Part shown: positions 1 to 10,351 of the stretch, piece by piece
How positions within the stretch are numbered: position 1 is the first letter of the stretch
How the letters are laid out: every line of letters starts with the position of its first letter
NCBI RefSeq assembly: GCF_018687715.1
Contig: NC_056766.1
Span: 15,347,501-15,411,500, forward strand
Direction: 5' to 3'
DNA from: Carya illinoinensis
Lineage: Eukaryota; Streptophyta; Magnoliopsida; Fagales; Juglandaceae
DNA: 64,000 bases
Position numbers and translations under genes: made by a program
Notes under the pieces: model-generated
Told to the model about the DNA's origin: nothing
Seen by the model: only the letters and a program-made list of their open reading frames with translations
Databases searched by the model: none

Positions 1-231
1 CATGCTAATCAAAGCTGGTTTGAGCTCAAAGTTGTTGGCATTGATTGGCTGGCGCATTATGCTCGAGTAATTTCCATTCACAACTGGCCGCACATAGTCC
101 TTCAAGGTGCGTGGTAGTACCTCACGATCTTCTTCAGCCATAGCTAGTATCTTATTTCTTCTTAGTGATCTAAGAGTTCTTTCAATCTCCGGATCAACAG
201 GAATAATATCACGAGATCTAGTACGGCGCAT
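1..231 (-). CDS. Athila-type retrotransposon gag, N-terminal part (runs off window)
   Basis: The minus strand opens at an ATG at 231 and stays open for 77 codons to the window edge. The product begins MRRTRSRDIIPVDPEIERTL and later contains a PRTLKDY block and the string NNFELKPALISM. These are typical of the first residues of plant Ty3 gag proteins of the Athila type, which form the particle that packages element RNA. The reading frame starts about 100 bp inside the element, after a tRNA-Asp primer site and an LTR, which is the right place for gag. No stop or frameshift is visible in the part present. The rest of gag and all of pol lie outside the window. The lineage name is inferred from the primer site and gag start; a Tat/Ogre relative is the alternative. 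Confidence 0.7.
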   Translation of the reverse strand, partial: MRRTRSRDIIPVDPEIERTLRSLRRNKILAMAEEDREVLPRTLKDYVRPVVNGNYSSIMRQPINANNFELKPALISM

Positions 232-330
232 CCAATGTCAGAAACACACCTGTAGAACAAATTAAAACAAAATTCTAAATTAAAACCAAGATTACTTTGT
301 ATCGATATTGACGAAAAGAATAAGAATAAA

Positions 331-352
331 CCAATCCCCGGCAACGGCGCCA
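331..352 (-). other. Primer binding site complementary to tRNA-Asp
   Basis: On the minus strand the sequence TGGCGCCGTTGCCGGGGAT is complementary to the 3' end of plant cytosolic tRNA-Asp(GUC). It lies six bases inside the LTR end. Athila-type elements are known to prime reverse transcription from this tRNA. Confidence 0.8.
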
Positions 353-358
353 AAAACT

Positions 359-1979
359 TGACCGGTGCAAAACTGCAAGTGCACAGTATCGTAGTTTTAT
401 AGTAAAGTAATAAGAAGAGTATCGTCCTCAGGGATTGGTACCTTACTCTTGCCAAATACCAAAATTATGCTAATCTCAATTCTATCTAGAGGAATCGCTA
501 AGGTTTTTGTAGTAGCAAATAAAACTAGATCAACTCAAGAGAAATAAGCAAAGAAAGTAAAACTGATGTTTGAAGGTCAAATTCAATAGGGAAGAAAACT
601 TCTAGGAAATCGATTTCACCATAATTCTTCACTATACTTTTCTCATCCAGCTAATTTAACTTAAACCTCTTTTGTCTATTAGCAAATCTCTAATTCATCC
701 AAAAGCCTCTTTCGATAGTCAATTGGAAGTGATTCTAGTTTATCAATTCACACAAGAGTATGCAAATTAAATAATCAAGAACGCAATAAGACCAATGATT
801 TAATTACTACACAGGTTCATACAAGTCTTTCGATCTCTATACTTACCTATGCTGAAATATCCAAGATCTACCCTATGATTCCCTCTTTCGATAGCAAATC
901 ACAAGATTAATAATCATCTAATCAATGGCCAGTTAATTAGAAGCATTAAACTCAGAATAAATCAGATAAACAAAGAGAGAATTGCATTAAATTAGCATGG
1001 ACAAACAAGCATAGTTCGGAATTAGGTTACATCGTTTTCCTAGAAAGAAGAAAATTTAGCTCATGCTAGAATTGGAATTCAACATAAACGAATTCACCAT
1101 AATTGTTCTGAGAAGATGGGAAGAAGAAAATAAACACTGAAAAATCCTCCTTGCAGCCTCAACTGGTCGTCAAAAGCTCAAGGGAACGATTCAACGCCTT
1201 TCTCCCGTCCGTGCTCGTGTATGAATCCAACGTACGTGCAATAGATTGGAATTCCGTCTCCAAAACAAATGATTTGAATCCCTCTAGCTATGTTTTTCTC
1301 TCCCAAAGAGTGTTCTCCAGTCAAAACTCGCGGCTCTAGAGTGAAGAATGGCCTTTTATATGGTCCCACGGCGGAAAACCTAAAATCTGTCAAAATACGA
1401 TGTTCGCTCGAGCGGGGTGTCGAGCGCGCGTCGAGCGTTCGACTCTGCCTGATTTCGCTCGAGCGTCCTATCGAGCGCACATCGAGCGTTCGACTCTGCC
1501 TGATTTCGCTCGAGCGGCCAATGTCTCCGCTCGAGCGATCTTCATTTTTCAGCAACCTGCTCGAGCTCCCTGTCGAGCGGCAGTCGAGCGTTTGAATCTG
1601 CCTGAATTCGCTCGAGCGGCCAAAAGCCTCCGCTCGAGCGAACTTGTAAAATCTGCAATATGAAATTTTGCAAGCCATCACTAGCCCATCACATTCTTAG
1701 TGATTGAGAGCCATTAAGTAAACACTCTTGGGCTCACACCTAAATCCATCCACTATGGCTTAACCCAATAATAATGTCAAGTGTCATTCCACTATTGGCT
1801 TCTTGGTAGTTAATCCTAAAATAAAATACTAGAACTCTTCCCATAATTTTAGCTAAACCCAAAGTGTGATTCTTATGCTAAAAATAATCCCTAAAATTTT
1901 CCAAAATAACAATTGTACCCTAACTAGGATTAAGTGAGCTAAAGTTAAGTCTTAACGGCTTTTTAAGTGGGGTGTTACA
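359..1979 (-). mobile_element. 5' LTR of a Ty3/Athila-type retrotransposon
   Basis: Read on the minus strand this block starts TGTAACACCCCAC at 1979 and ends GGTCA at 359, giving TG...CA ends over about 1,621 bp. Its inner edge is followed by a tRNA-Asp primer site and then gag, so it is the upstream LTR. Only one LTR and the first 358 bp of the internal part are in the window. The target-site duplication cannot be checked because the other end is missing. The LTR contains a GC-rich palindromic repeat array at 1404-1641. Confidence 0.75.
1404..1641. repeat. Tandem array of CGCTCGAGCG palindromes inside the LTR
   Basis: The 10-bp palindrome CGCTCGAGCG, or a one-base variant, occurs at least six times. 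It is spaced by a partly conserved unit of about 70 bp containing GAGCGTTCGACTCTGCCTGA. The block is much more GC-rich and CpG-rich than its AT-rich surroundings. Position within the LTR suggests enhancer-like repeats, but that is inference. Confidence 0.8.
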
Positions 1980-3478
1980 ATATCTCCTCCAACAAATAAA
2001 TTTCTGACTTTTATTGTACAATGACATAGGAAAGACTATGAGAGACTGTCAAATACTCATATTATAGTGAATTTTTATTCTCCAAATGCTTGTGGACGTA
2101 GGCCCAGTGTCAAACCATGTATATATGTGTCTTAATTTCTTTTATTTTTCCTACATTTACTTTTCTTATTCACTGCCATAGATATACGTATGAATGTCAT
2201 AAAGCCATACCAAACTGCCACCGAGGGCTCCAAACCACAGCGATCGAGGCTCAAGTCGTAACAGTGGACTGAGAATGATTTTTTCTCTCCTTCCAGCCTA
2301 TTGTACTATTTTTCCTACATTAATAGAGTTACATGGTGGAAGCCCTAATTCTTCAATTATCGCATTATCTCAAGCAAACTCTTTGTCCAATATTCGCTCA
2401 ATATGTCAAGCAAGTGTTGAGCGATTTCTCAACCTAAGTTTCACTTGAGTGAGCTATTGTGCAAACTTCAAGTAAACTTTTTGTTTGGCGATCGGTTCTC
2501 GAGTCATAAATATGACCAAAAAAAATTTCCAGACGGCACCCCCATGAGGCTTGGCCATTTTCGCTCTGACTTTAGGCCTAAGCCTAATTGAAACTATATC
2601 AAAAGAATCGTGATGAAATGTTGTCAAGTCGGATTACTAAATCGGGTCAGTACAAGAATGAACAAGACTTCACAAAACCAATGAAGTATTTAGCCCAATA
2701 TTAATATGTAGTTAGTCCAACTAAGAACTTTTTTTTTTTGAAGAAGAAAAAAAAAAAAGTCCAACTAAGAACTAAGTAAGGATATGTTACTCCAACAATG
2801 ATCTATTTCAAAGTCCGCCAATCACAACAATACCTATGCTCAAGAGTCTAAACTCTCTCTTTTGGTACAGATAATAACGATTATGTTCAAGGATAAGTTA
2901 GTCCAACCCTGATCTATTTCAGGAGTATTTTGGTCCGCACAATCACAACAATACCCATACTCTATAGATAAAGTGTCACTTTTAGTACAGAGAATAACAA
3001 TTATATATGTTCTTACGAGTAAGGAAACACGCAGCACATTCTCTTAACCTATTTTCACATAATTTTGTACGGAAAAAATGTTAGGATGACTACTAAATAT
3101 CTATTGAATGTGTACATTAATATAAATAAATTTTTTTTATTTTTTTAAGTATTTTTTAAACATCTTTAACTATTAAGAAAAAAATAAAAAAAAAAAAAAG
3201 GAATTCATTAATAGTCACTTATTTAATTATTTAAAAAATAAAAAATAAAAATTTATAGTCCCAGGAGTAGTCCCTAAGTGTGAGCAACACTTGAGAAGTT
3301 TGGATTGGAAATTTTTTAGGACCAAATGGTGTGATAAAAGGCTTGTTATATTTTTTCATTGAAATCATACGGCTTTTAGGTTCTTTACAAAGGTAGATCG
3401 GCCGACCACTTTACAAGCATACCTCCAGTCGGAAAGCCGTACGAACAACTCTTCAGCTATATATACAACCTCAGGCTC
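1980..3478. other. Intergenic, no gene seen
   Basis: AT-rich DNA between the LTR and the MCU gene. It holds a short direct duplication around a poly(T)/poly(A) core (2715-2773), an imperfect 110-bp tandem duplication (2792-3008) and A/T runs near 3130-3260. No open frame resembles a known protein. Confidence 0.6.
2792..3008. repeat. Imperfect tandem duplication, about 110 bp period
   Basis: Two neighbouring copies share the blocks TGATCTATTTCA, CAATCACAACAATACC and GTACAGA.AATAAC in the same order. The second copy has small indels. Confidence 0.65.
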
Positions 3479-3511
<33 letters not shown>

Positions 3512-3535
3512 GATATATATGTGTGTGTGTGTGTG
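3479..3535. repeat. (TA)n-(TG)n microsatellite
   Basis: About 38 bp of TA repeats with one interruption, followed by six to seven TG repeats. It lies just past the 3' end of the MCU gene. Confidence 0.9.
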
Positions 3536-3669
3536 ATGTTGCTCAAAAACCCTTGATCATTCTGTCGGGAAAACTCTTAAAACTCGCGGAACCAAAACCG
3601 ATTTGATCCCTGAAGGAATTCACTCATTTATTGATTAATTACTCCGAAAAATTTCCTGTACGTTTCTCT

Positions 3670-5299
3670 TCAACGATGCATGGCACCAACGAACCCCTCT
3701 GCTGCGTGACCCAAGGGCGAAAAAGCTTGGGCGTTGGGAATCGAAGAACAGGAGCTCGAATAGCAGGCTTTGCGGAGTTCATTGTACCGGTCGAAGTCGA
3801 AGTTGTGTAGAGCCATAAGTTTTCTTTGCTTGGCCATGAATCGGCACTGGTAGTAGCCCCTGAAGGAGGGTTCGATGGAGGTTCGAAGGAAGAAGGCGTA
3901 GCAGAGTGCGAAGTCAAGGGAAGCAGTGAAGAAGCAGATGGGCTCCATGACATCCCAGGTAAGCTCCCAGAAGGTCAGCCTCATGAAGGTCAGGGCCTGG
4001 GCCAGAAGGAACCCCAGCCCGCAGCAGAGCTCGCCCATGACCGAAGACCTTGCTTTGCGGTCGATCATGGCCTTTCGGGCCTCCATCTCTTCCAGTTCTT
4101 TTCTTCTCGGGTCGTTCGGATTGGCTATTGTTTGAGAAATTAGTGTCTCCATTGACTTTGCCACCTATATATATTCAAATACAAACACAAGAAAATTACA
4201 GATTGTCATTTTCCAAAACTACGAGGGGGCAACACCGACCTTTCATATATTATAAACAGAGCAGCATCATTTCCAGATCATAATCGGATTTGGATTTCTA
4301 AATAAAAGAAAAGTAGACATATGAATTTAATATCATCCGAAAAATTCAAGCGGAAGATAATAAATAATGTGAAAATTTATTTTAGAATTCTATTACATAT
4401 TTTTTTTAGTATATTTGGTTAAAATAAATATTTTATATTAAAAAAATAATATAGTTAATCATATTAATAAAATGTACGTAAAATATATACAAATAATTAT
4501 ATATAAGATTTTTGTTTATTTGTTATGACTGAGTTTTTATTTTAAAATTAAGAAAAAATTTATTTTATGGCCTAAGAAAAAGAGATTAATTGAGCCATAA
4601 ATATGTGTGCCGCGACAGATATTTGTCGAACTGTAACTGAACCCAACCCGTATAATAAGGACAGAATGGACCGGAGAAGTTTTCTACCTGATCGGGCCAG
4701 AGAAACACTGCGTTTCCCAAAACGATGACGTTTCCGGAGTCGTCCAACGTCTTGGCAAACTCGAGGCCTTGATCAGCGTTCTGATCACAACCTTCTATGC
4801 AGATTCGCACAAACTCAGAGTACGAAATCGAGCTTTTCGGGATCTCCCTGAGCTTTGCTTTCAGCTTCTCCATTTGTGTGAGCCTCAGGATCTTTCTCGC
4901 GTCGTGGACGGAGACACCGTACCGACTATCGGCCGAGACTGCTGGATTAGTCGCCGGCGAACTCAGGCCGTCGAGCCTGAGACGATCGCCAGTAATGTTG
5001 ATGGTTCTGAGGGTCTCCCGGAGCCTGTCCCCGACGGGAAGGGATAGAAACTCGGGGAGCCTCGAAGCTAAATCGTTGCTGGCGGCCCTCCGGTGTAAGA
5101 ATCTCCGGAAAAATCCCTTCTCTGCAGAGTCCGACGAAGTGATGTACTCGCGGTGGAAGTTTGTTTTGGAAGCATTTGGAGGGACAATTAGGATCCGAAC
5201 CGAAGGAGACGAGATCAGCGGGTGTTCTAGGGTCACCGACGTCGATGTAACTCTACAACCGTCAAACAGACGCTTCGTTAGCGTTTTCCGACACGCCAT
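3670..5299 (-). CDS. MCU: Mitochondrial calcium uniporter (MCU) family protein, two exons
   Basis: Exon 1 is 5299-4688 (204 codons) and exon 2 is 4164-3670. The 523-bp intron begins CAG|GTAGAA and ends TATAG|GTGGCA, joining in phase 0 to give 368 residues. MCU proteins form the Ca2+ channel of the inner mitochondrial membrane. The basic, hydroxyl-rich N-terminus looks like a transit peptide. A conserved region ending GNAVFLWPDQ precedes the junction. Exon 2 encodes a charged coiled-coil-like stretch, then membrane segment 1 (about 247-270), the selectivity-filter motif WDVMEP at 274-279 with both acidic residues (D275, E278) present, then membrane segment 2 ending AFFLRT. The one-intron layout matches plant MCU genes. 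Start chosen because it gives the transit peptide and follows a TATA box and CT-rich leader. Which plant paralogue it is cannot be told by eye. Confidence 0.93.
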
Positions 5300-5311
5300 T
5301 GAAGTGAAGGG

Positions 5312-5313
<2 letters not shown>

Positions 5314-5370
<57 letters not shown>
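5314..5370. repeat. (GA)28 microsatellite, read as (CT)n in the MCU leader
   Basis: An uninterrupted GA repeat ends 14 bases before the MCU start codon. On the coding strand it is a pure pyrimidine CT tract between the predicted transcription start and the ATG. Confidence 0.95.
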
Positions 5371-5378
<8 letters not shown>

Positions 5379-5431
5379 TAATTCCGTAATGCTGGAGCTC
5401 AAAGCCTGAGAATTCCAGAGGGAGCGTTACA

Positions 5432-5442
5432 GCTATATATAA
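5432..5442 (-). promoter_or_regulatory. TATA box of the MCU gene
   Basis: The minus strand reads TTATATATAG here, about 135 bp before the MCU ATG. Transcription would then start near 5405-5410, leaving a leader of about 105 nt that contains the CT tract. Confidence 0.6.
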
Positions 5443-5911
5443 GGGTCTAACGTAAGAGGAAGATAGAGCGAGAAGCTTTTAAAAGCGGAGAACGCGGACG
5501 TAATTTGTCGCTTTTTTCCTTCAACCTTTTTTTATTACGGCGGCTCTGAGAAGTAATTTTAGGAAATTAGGTAATTAAATTTATTTTTTTTATTTTTTTC
5601 TCTAAAGAGGTAATTAAGTTTTTTTAATAAAAAGAAAAAGCTGAAAAAGGATTCCCTTATCGCTCGTCCTCCAAGTTTGGAAGTAAAATGAAAGGTTCTG
5701 CCTAAACGGAATTTCGGAAATCAGGAAGATTCTCTTACGGCAAAGAGATTCTCTCAGGGGAAGAGACAGATTCTCTTGCCAATAGCTAAAATACATGAAA
5801 AATTCAACCAGATTCCCCGGACCTTAACAAGTAATTAATCCATATAATTACTTCTATTATTATACCATGATCGATACTGTATTTATAAAATAAAATAGAT
5901 CATATATTTTT
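5443..5911. other. Upstream region of MCU, no gene seen
   Basis: AT-rich with T runs. It presumably includes distal promoter sequence for the minus-strand MCU gene. No protein-like frame is recognised. Confidence 0.5.
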
Positions 5912-6142
5912 TAGGACGATAATTCGTGTTCGTGCAAGGTCAAAACATGGATATTCGATTATATGGATCCATCCAAACTCATCCCGTTAAGTTAAATGTG
6001 TTAAAATTTCAAACCAAAATCTAACTCATTTAAATAATAGATTGTGTTGTGTTGCATGTTTTGATTCGTTTAATAATTAATTAGAATAAGTCAACACGAC
6101 ACGATTCATTTCAATCTATTTCATGCAAATGTATTGAACTAA
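5912..6142 (-). mobile_element. hAT-like non-autonomous repeat, terminal part, inverted copy
   Basis: The segment starts TAGGACGATAATTCGTGTTC, a hAT-style terminus. It is the reverse complement of the right-hand half of the repeat seen whole at 54371-55064, sharing blocks such as CCCGTTAAG, TTTAATAATTA and GTCAACACGACACGA. It stops near 6142, where LINE sequence begins, so it was probably cut by the LINE insertion. Confidence 0.6.
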
Positions 6143-6150
6143 TTGGCGAG

Positions 6151-7270
6151 TTGTGGAGGAGAACTTTCCATATTGGCGATTTTCCCCACTTTGCTAGGGT
6201 TTCGTTTTTCTTTCTTGCTACATGGCGGCCGCCGAAGCCTTGCCTTCTCTTTCCGTTTAGATGGACTCCTTTTTTCAACGAAGAGGATGAAGCTTCTAGA
6301 GTTCTTGTTTGGGTGGTCCTTCCTAGACTCTTTCCCAATTTTTATCATTTATCGATGTTAAAGATGCTTACTGCACCGATCGAAAAATGCCTGATAAGGG
6401 ATAATGCAACAAGTTGTGTGATGCGAGCTGATGGAGCCAGAGTTTGTTTGGAAATGGATGAGTCTCAAGCCCCCTTACAATCTTTCTAGATTGGGGCACC
6501 AGGACAGCCGACGAGTTGGAACCAAGGAATTGTATATGAAACTTTGCCTGCCTACTGCTCTTGATGTAAGAAATAGGGCCAATGATAAAATATGCAGATA
6601 TCAAGGAAGGCGTGACAAAAAAGTGCAGAAAGTTGTGAAAATATTAAGGGACTAAACTGGACCAAGAATTAGCCCAGGTGCCAAAGATTGAACCTAAAGG
6701 AAAGGAAAAAGTGGGAGAGGTTGAAAGCATGCCAACGGTTTTGAAAGGACAACCGTGTGTAATGTAGCTTGGGTACCAGAAATGATGCATGCGGAGCTGG
6801 GTCCTAACAAAAAAGAAGATAGGCCTTTTGCGAGTAATAAGGATGTTCAGGAATATGGTGTAGGTGTGGACAAAGAGAGCTTTGATGAGGCGGACAAAGG
6901 GGGGGTGCCAATCTAGGAAGATGCATGAGAAACTTTTCCTATTGCGAAGAATGATGATCAGGTGAAAGAAGGTGATGAGGTGAAAAACAAGTATGGAGGC
7001 AACACTAGTCCAATGGTGAGGGAATCTCCATTAAATACTACCTTGGAGCCGATTCTAATCAGTGAAGAGAGATCCAAGGTGAGAAGTTTGACAAGGGGTG
7101 AAGAAATGGAATTTGAGACAATTCACCTTGATGAATTTGGGAATGAACTAAACCAGGTGGATGGCCCACATTTGGAACAAGGGGATAATGATGAAAATCC
7201 CTTGATGGTTGACTTTAAGGAAACCAAGTCTGATTTTGAGGTTAATGAAACTTCCAGGAACGGTAGTTGA
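6151..7270 (+). pseudogene. LINE ORF1 (DUF4283 plus zinc knuckle), broken
   Basis: Frame 1 from 6151 encodes a DUF4283-like domain, with a WTPFFNEEDEA block, a VWVVLP block and ARVCLEMD. It continues past a stop at 6487 into VYETLPAYCS and CKK.GQ, the C-x2-C-x3-G start of a CCHC zinc knuckle. Stops interrupt the knuckle itself at two places. A later open piece, 6962-7267, lies in another frame and is acidic, fitting the variable C-terminal part of plant LINE ORF1. The family role is RNA binding in the ribonucleoprotein. No intact product can be made. Confidence 0.65.
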
Positions 7271-7332
7271 GGGAAGCTTGGGAAAGCAAGGAGTTCCAAA
7301 AAGATAGTGTCCCGCCCTTCCAAATTGAATTC

Positions 7333-10169
7333 ATGATTGGACCGTATTTTGCATGGAACATTTGAGGTATTGGAACATCAATGAGAAGATTAAAGAAATT
7401 GATTTTGAAATATAAGCCGAAAGTAGTGGCATTATTCGAACCCTTTACAGTTACCAGTAGGGTCTGCAACTTTCCTCAACGGTTCATGTGTGATCATTTT
7501 ATCACTAATGAATCTTATGAGGGGAAGATCTAGATTATGTGTTGTAACAAAGCGGTGGTCTAGATTTGTGGTATAAGTAATCGATCTATTACATTTAAAT
7601 TAAAGGATGACAATCAAGAATTGTTGTTGATGTTTGTGTACGCCAAATGTAATCAAATTGCTAGAAGAGAGTTATGGGCTGATTTAGAAGGGACTGGTAA
7701 TTTAAATATACCTTGGGATGTTAGTGATGACTTTGACATTATTCAGTCGAATAGTGGACGTAGATGGAGAAGGCCGCGTTCGCATAGGGCCATGGAAGAT
7801 TTTAATGTTTGGATCCAAAATTGTGGTTTGATTGACATGCCTACGCAAGGTAATAGTTTATCTTGGTGCAATGGTCAGAAAGTCATAGCAAGGAGCTGGG
7901 TGAAGTTGGATCGAAGCTTAATGGATCTAAACTGTCTAATCCAATTTTCGCAAGCGACTACTTTTAATCTCCTTAGAACTTCATCGGATCACTGGCCAAT
8001 GGTGATTAAACTGGATGGATCTCGTGTTATGATGGGGCCTGCACCTTTTAGATTTCAATAGATGTGGACCGAACATCCTGAATTTCTAAAGTTGATAGAG
8101 GTCAATTGGAAAGTTATGAGGATAGTGTTGGTTTGTGGAAGTTTGCAGGTAAAATTAAGAGCCTGAGTGGTGCTTCATGAATGAAATAAAAATTTGTTTG
8201 GCCGAACTCATAGCCACATCTAAGATCTTGAAGCACAGATTGCGAGATTGGAGGAATCACTCTAGAAAGAGTTTAATGAGGACATTGAGCAAAACCTTCT
8301 TGTATCTAAGTTGGAGATGGATACTTGGCTGGACTGGGAGAATTTAAGGCTGTCCCATTTGGCTAAGGTGAACTGGTTGAAGGATAGAGACCGAAATTCC
8401 AAGTTTTTCCATGCAGTCATTAACAAGAAAAAGAATTTGAGCATTTCAAAAATGCGGCTTCTGACTGGTGAAATGACTCACTATCCAACTGATATTCATC
8501 TAAGGGTAGTGAACTATTTTTAGGACTTCTTGCACAAGAAGAGACAAGGTACACTGCCGAACTTAGAAAATCTTATTTTTCAGGTGGTTCAGGCGGAGGA
8601 TAATCAACGAATTCTTGTTGTGCCATCTATGAAGGAACTTAGAGAAGCTATTTGTAGTATCCCAAGCTATAGCAGCTTAGGGTCGAATAGTTTTAGGTTT
8701 GGTTTTTATACTACCTGATGGTCAATTATTAAGGATGATATGCTTGAAGCTGTGTCTAAATTTTTTCGAGGTGCACCATTTCCCCGAGCCTTTACATCCT
8801 CGTATGTGGTGATGACTCCAAAGGTTCACAAGCCGTCAAGTTTTGATAAGTTCCGCCCTATTTCTCTTTATTCAGTCTTTTATAACATTTGTTCAAAGAT
8901 AATAGTCTCTCACCTGAGTTTGTTGCATCTAAAGATGATCTCCATGGAACAAGGTGTCTTCATTCTGGGTAGGAGTATTTTCAAAAATATTAGCCTCACA
9001 CAAGAAATAGTCTACTCGATTAATAGGAAAGTTGTTGGTGGTAATATTTTAGTGAAAATTTACATGGCAAAGGCATATAATCGTGTGGATTGGGACTTCC
9101 TATTACATGTGTTGGCTTCTTTTGGCTTTTCTTCTTAGGTGTGTTGTTTGATTGAAGCCTGTATTTCATCTCCATGGTATTCCGTTGTGATGTATGGCAT
9201 TGCAAGGGATTTCTTTTAAGGGAAAAAAGGACTTCGTTAAGGAGACCCTTTATCCTCACACCTCTTTATTACACAACAAGAATTGCTCTCTCGTCTCATC
9301 AAACGAAGTAGTTTGGAGAAACAAATTGGTCATTTTACTCAACCCCGCAATACACCTCTGGTTTCTCACCTCATGTATGCGGATGATGTAGTCATTTTTT
9401 CTAATGGAGCAAAGAAGTCTCTTCGGAATCTTATGCGAGTTCTCAATACCTATGAAGAGTGGTCTGGGCAACAAGTTAGCAAAGAAAAAACTGCAATTTA
9501 TTTTTCTAAAAAAATCACGATTGAGAGGAAGCAAGCTGTTATGTGATTGATAGGTTTCTCGGAAGGCACATTTCGATTTAAATACCTAGGAGTTCCTATT
9601 GTTACTGGTCGATTGAAAGCCACAAATTTGGATAAGATGGTGAATAAAGTAAGGAGAGAAATTGGAGGATGAAAAATGAGGCTTATATCTACTAGGGGAA
9701 GACTCACTCTCCTAAAACATGTGTTATCAAGTATGCCTTCACATCTCCTTGCCATGGTGAAGGTTCCTAAGGTCACTCTACATATGCTTAACCAAATGTT
9801 CATCTCTTTCTTTTGGAGAGAGACTAACGGAAAAGTTAAGAAAAAGTGGATGGCGTGGAGTAAATTTTGTGCCCCATTTGAGGAAGAAGGAATTAGCCTA
9901 AGAAAATTTGAAGATGTGCAAATGGCATTTCATTCTAAATTTGTTTGGAAGATTATGACAGACGTTCTCTATCAACGCAGTTCTTTAGAGGCAAATATAT
10001 GGGAGATGGGCATCTATCCTTAGTGGCTCCTAACAAAGGCACCAAATTCTGGAAAGCTATACAAAACTGCGTCTCAATGGTACTTGAGCAGTTGAAATGG
10101 TTGATAAAAGATGGGAATATATCCTTTTGGTTTGACAAGTGGGTGGATGATGGACCAATTGTCAAACCA
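7333..10169 (+). pseudogene. LINE ORF2 (endonuclease, reverse transcriptase), broken
   Basis: The ATG at 7333 is followed by the endonuclease start (WNI, stop, GIG) and later the catalytic SSDHWP motif near 7984. A linker with KVNWLKDRDRNSKFFH (about 8365) leads into the reverse transcriptase: FRPISL (about 8850), KAYNRVDWDFL (about 9070), the RQGDP block with its Gln codon now TAA (9238), and MYADDVVIF with the catalytic Asp pair near 9380. The end reads ISFWFDKW. In-frame stops in frame 1 include 7363, 7531, 7561, 8059, 8221, 8263, 8521, 8716, 9136, 9217, 9238, 9544 and 9670. There are frameshifts near 8110-8185 and 9975. Nearly all stops can be explained by a single C-to-T or G-to-A change. 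Confidence 0.85.
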
Positions 10170-10351
10170 TGATTTTCATATATATATTTCATATAACAGA
10201 GTACAGGATATATAGATACAAGAAAACTATTTTAGGAAACTATTCTTTTTCTATACAGTATGTACAGCTAAAATTAAGTTTGACCCTTGATTGAAAGGAT
10301 TCCTACATCTAAGGTTTCTATAGCAGGCTGATTACATGACTCACGCCAACA
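10170..10351 (-). repeat. 3' LTR of a copia element, about 182 bp
   Basis: On the minus strand it begins TGTTGGCGTGAG at 10351, directly after a purine-rich tract (GAGAGGGAG), and ends AAAATCA at 10170, giving TG...CA ends. The adjacent LINE sequence breaks off exactly at 10169/10170. Confidence 0.6.

Larger units (their letters stand above)
6143..10169 (+). mobile_element. L1-type LINE retrotransposon, decayed, 3' end missing
   Basis: The element has two coding regions in plant L1 order: an RNA-binding ORF1 with a zinc-knuckle region, then an ORF2 with endonuclease and reverse transcriptase. Almost all of ORF2 is in one frame, so the decay is mainly point mutation. The sequence stops inside the region just after the reverse transcriptase, exactly where the terminus of a copia LTR begins (10170). 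No RNase H, 3' UTR or poly(A) follows. LINEs usually lose their 5' end, so this 3' loss is best explained by the later insertion and deletion. Confidence 0.85.

Noticed and set aside
1178..1681. 167-codon minus-strand frame and two plus-strand frames across the LTR repeat array
   Set aside because: They arise from the GC-rich CGCTCGAGCG tandem repeats, which have few stops. No protein similarity is seen.
4797..5381. 194-codon plus-strand frame opposite MCU exon 1
   Set aside because: Shadow frame on the antisense strand of a clear gene, ending in translated GA repeats.
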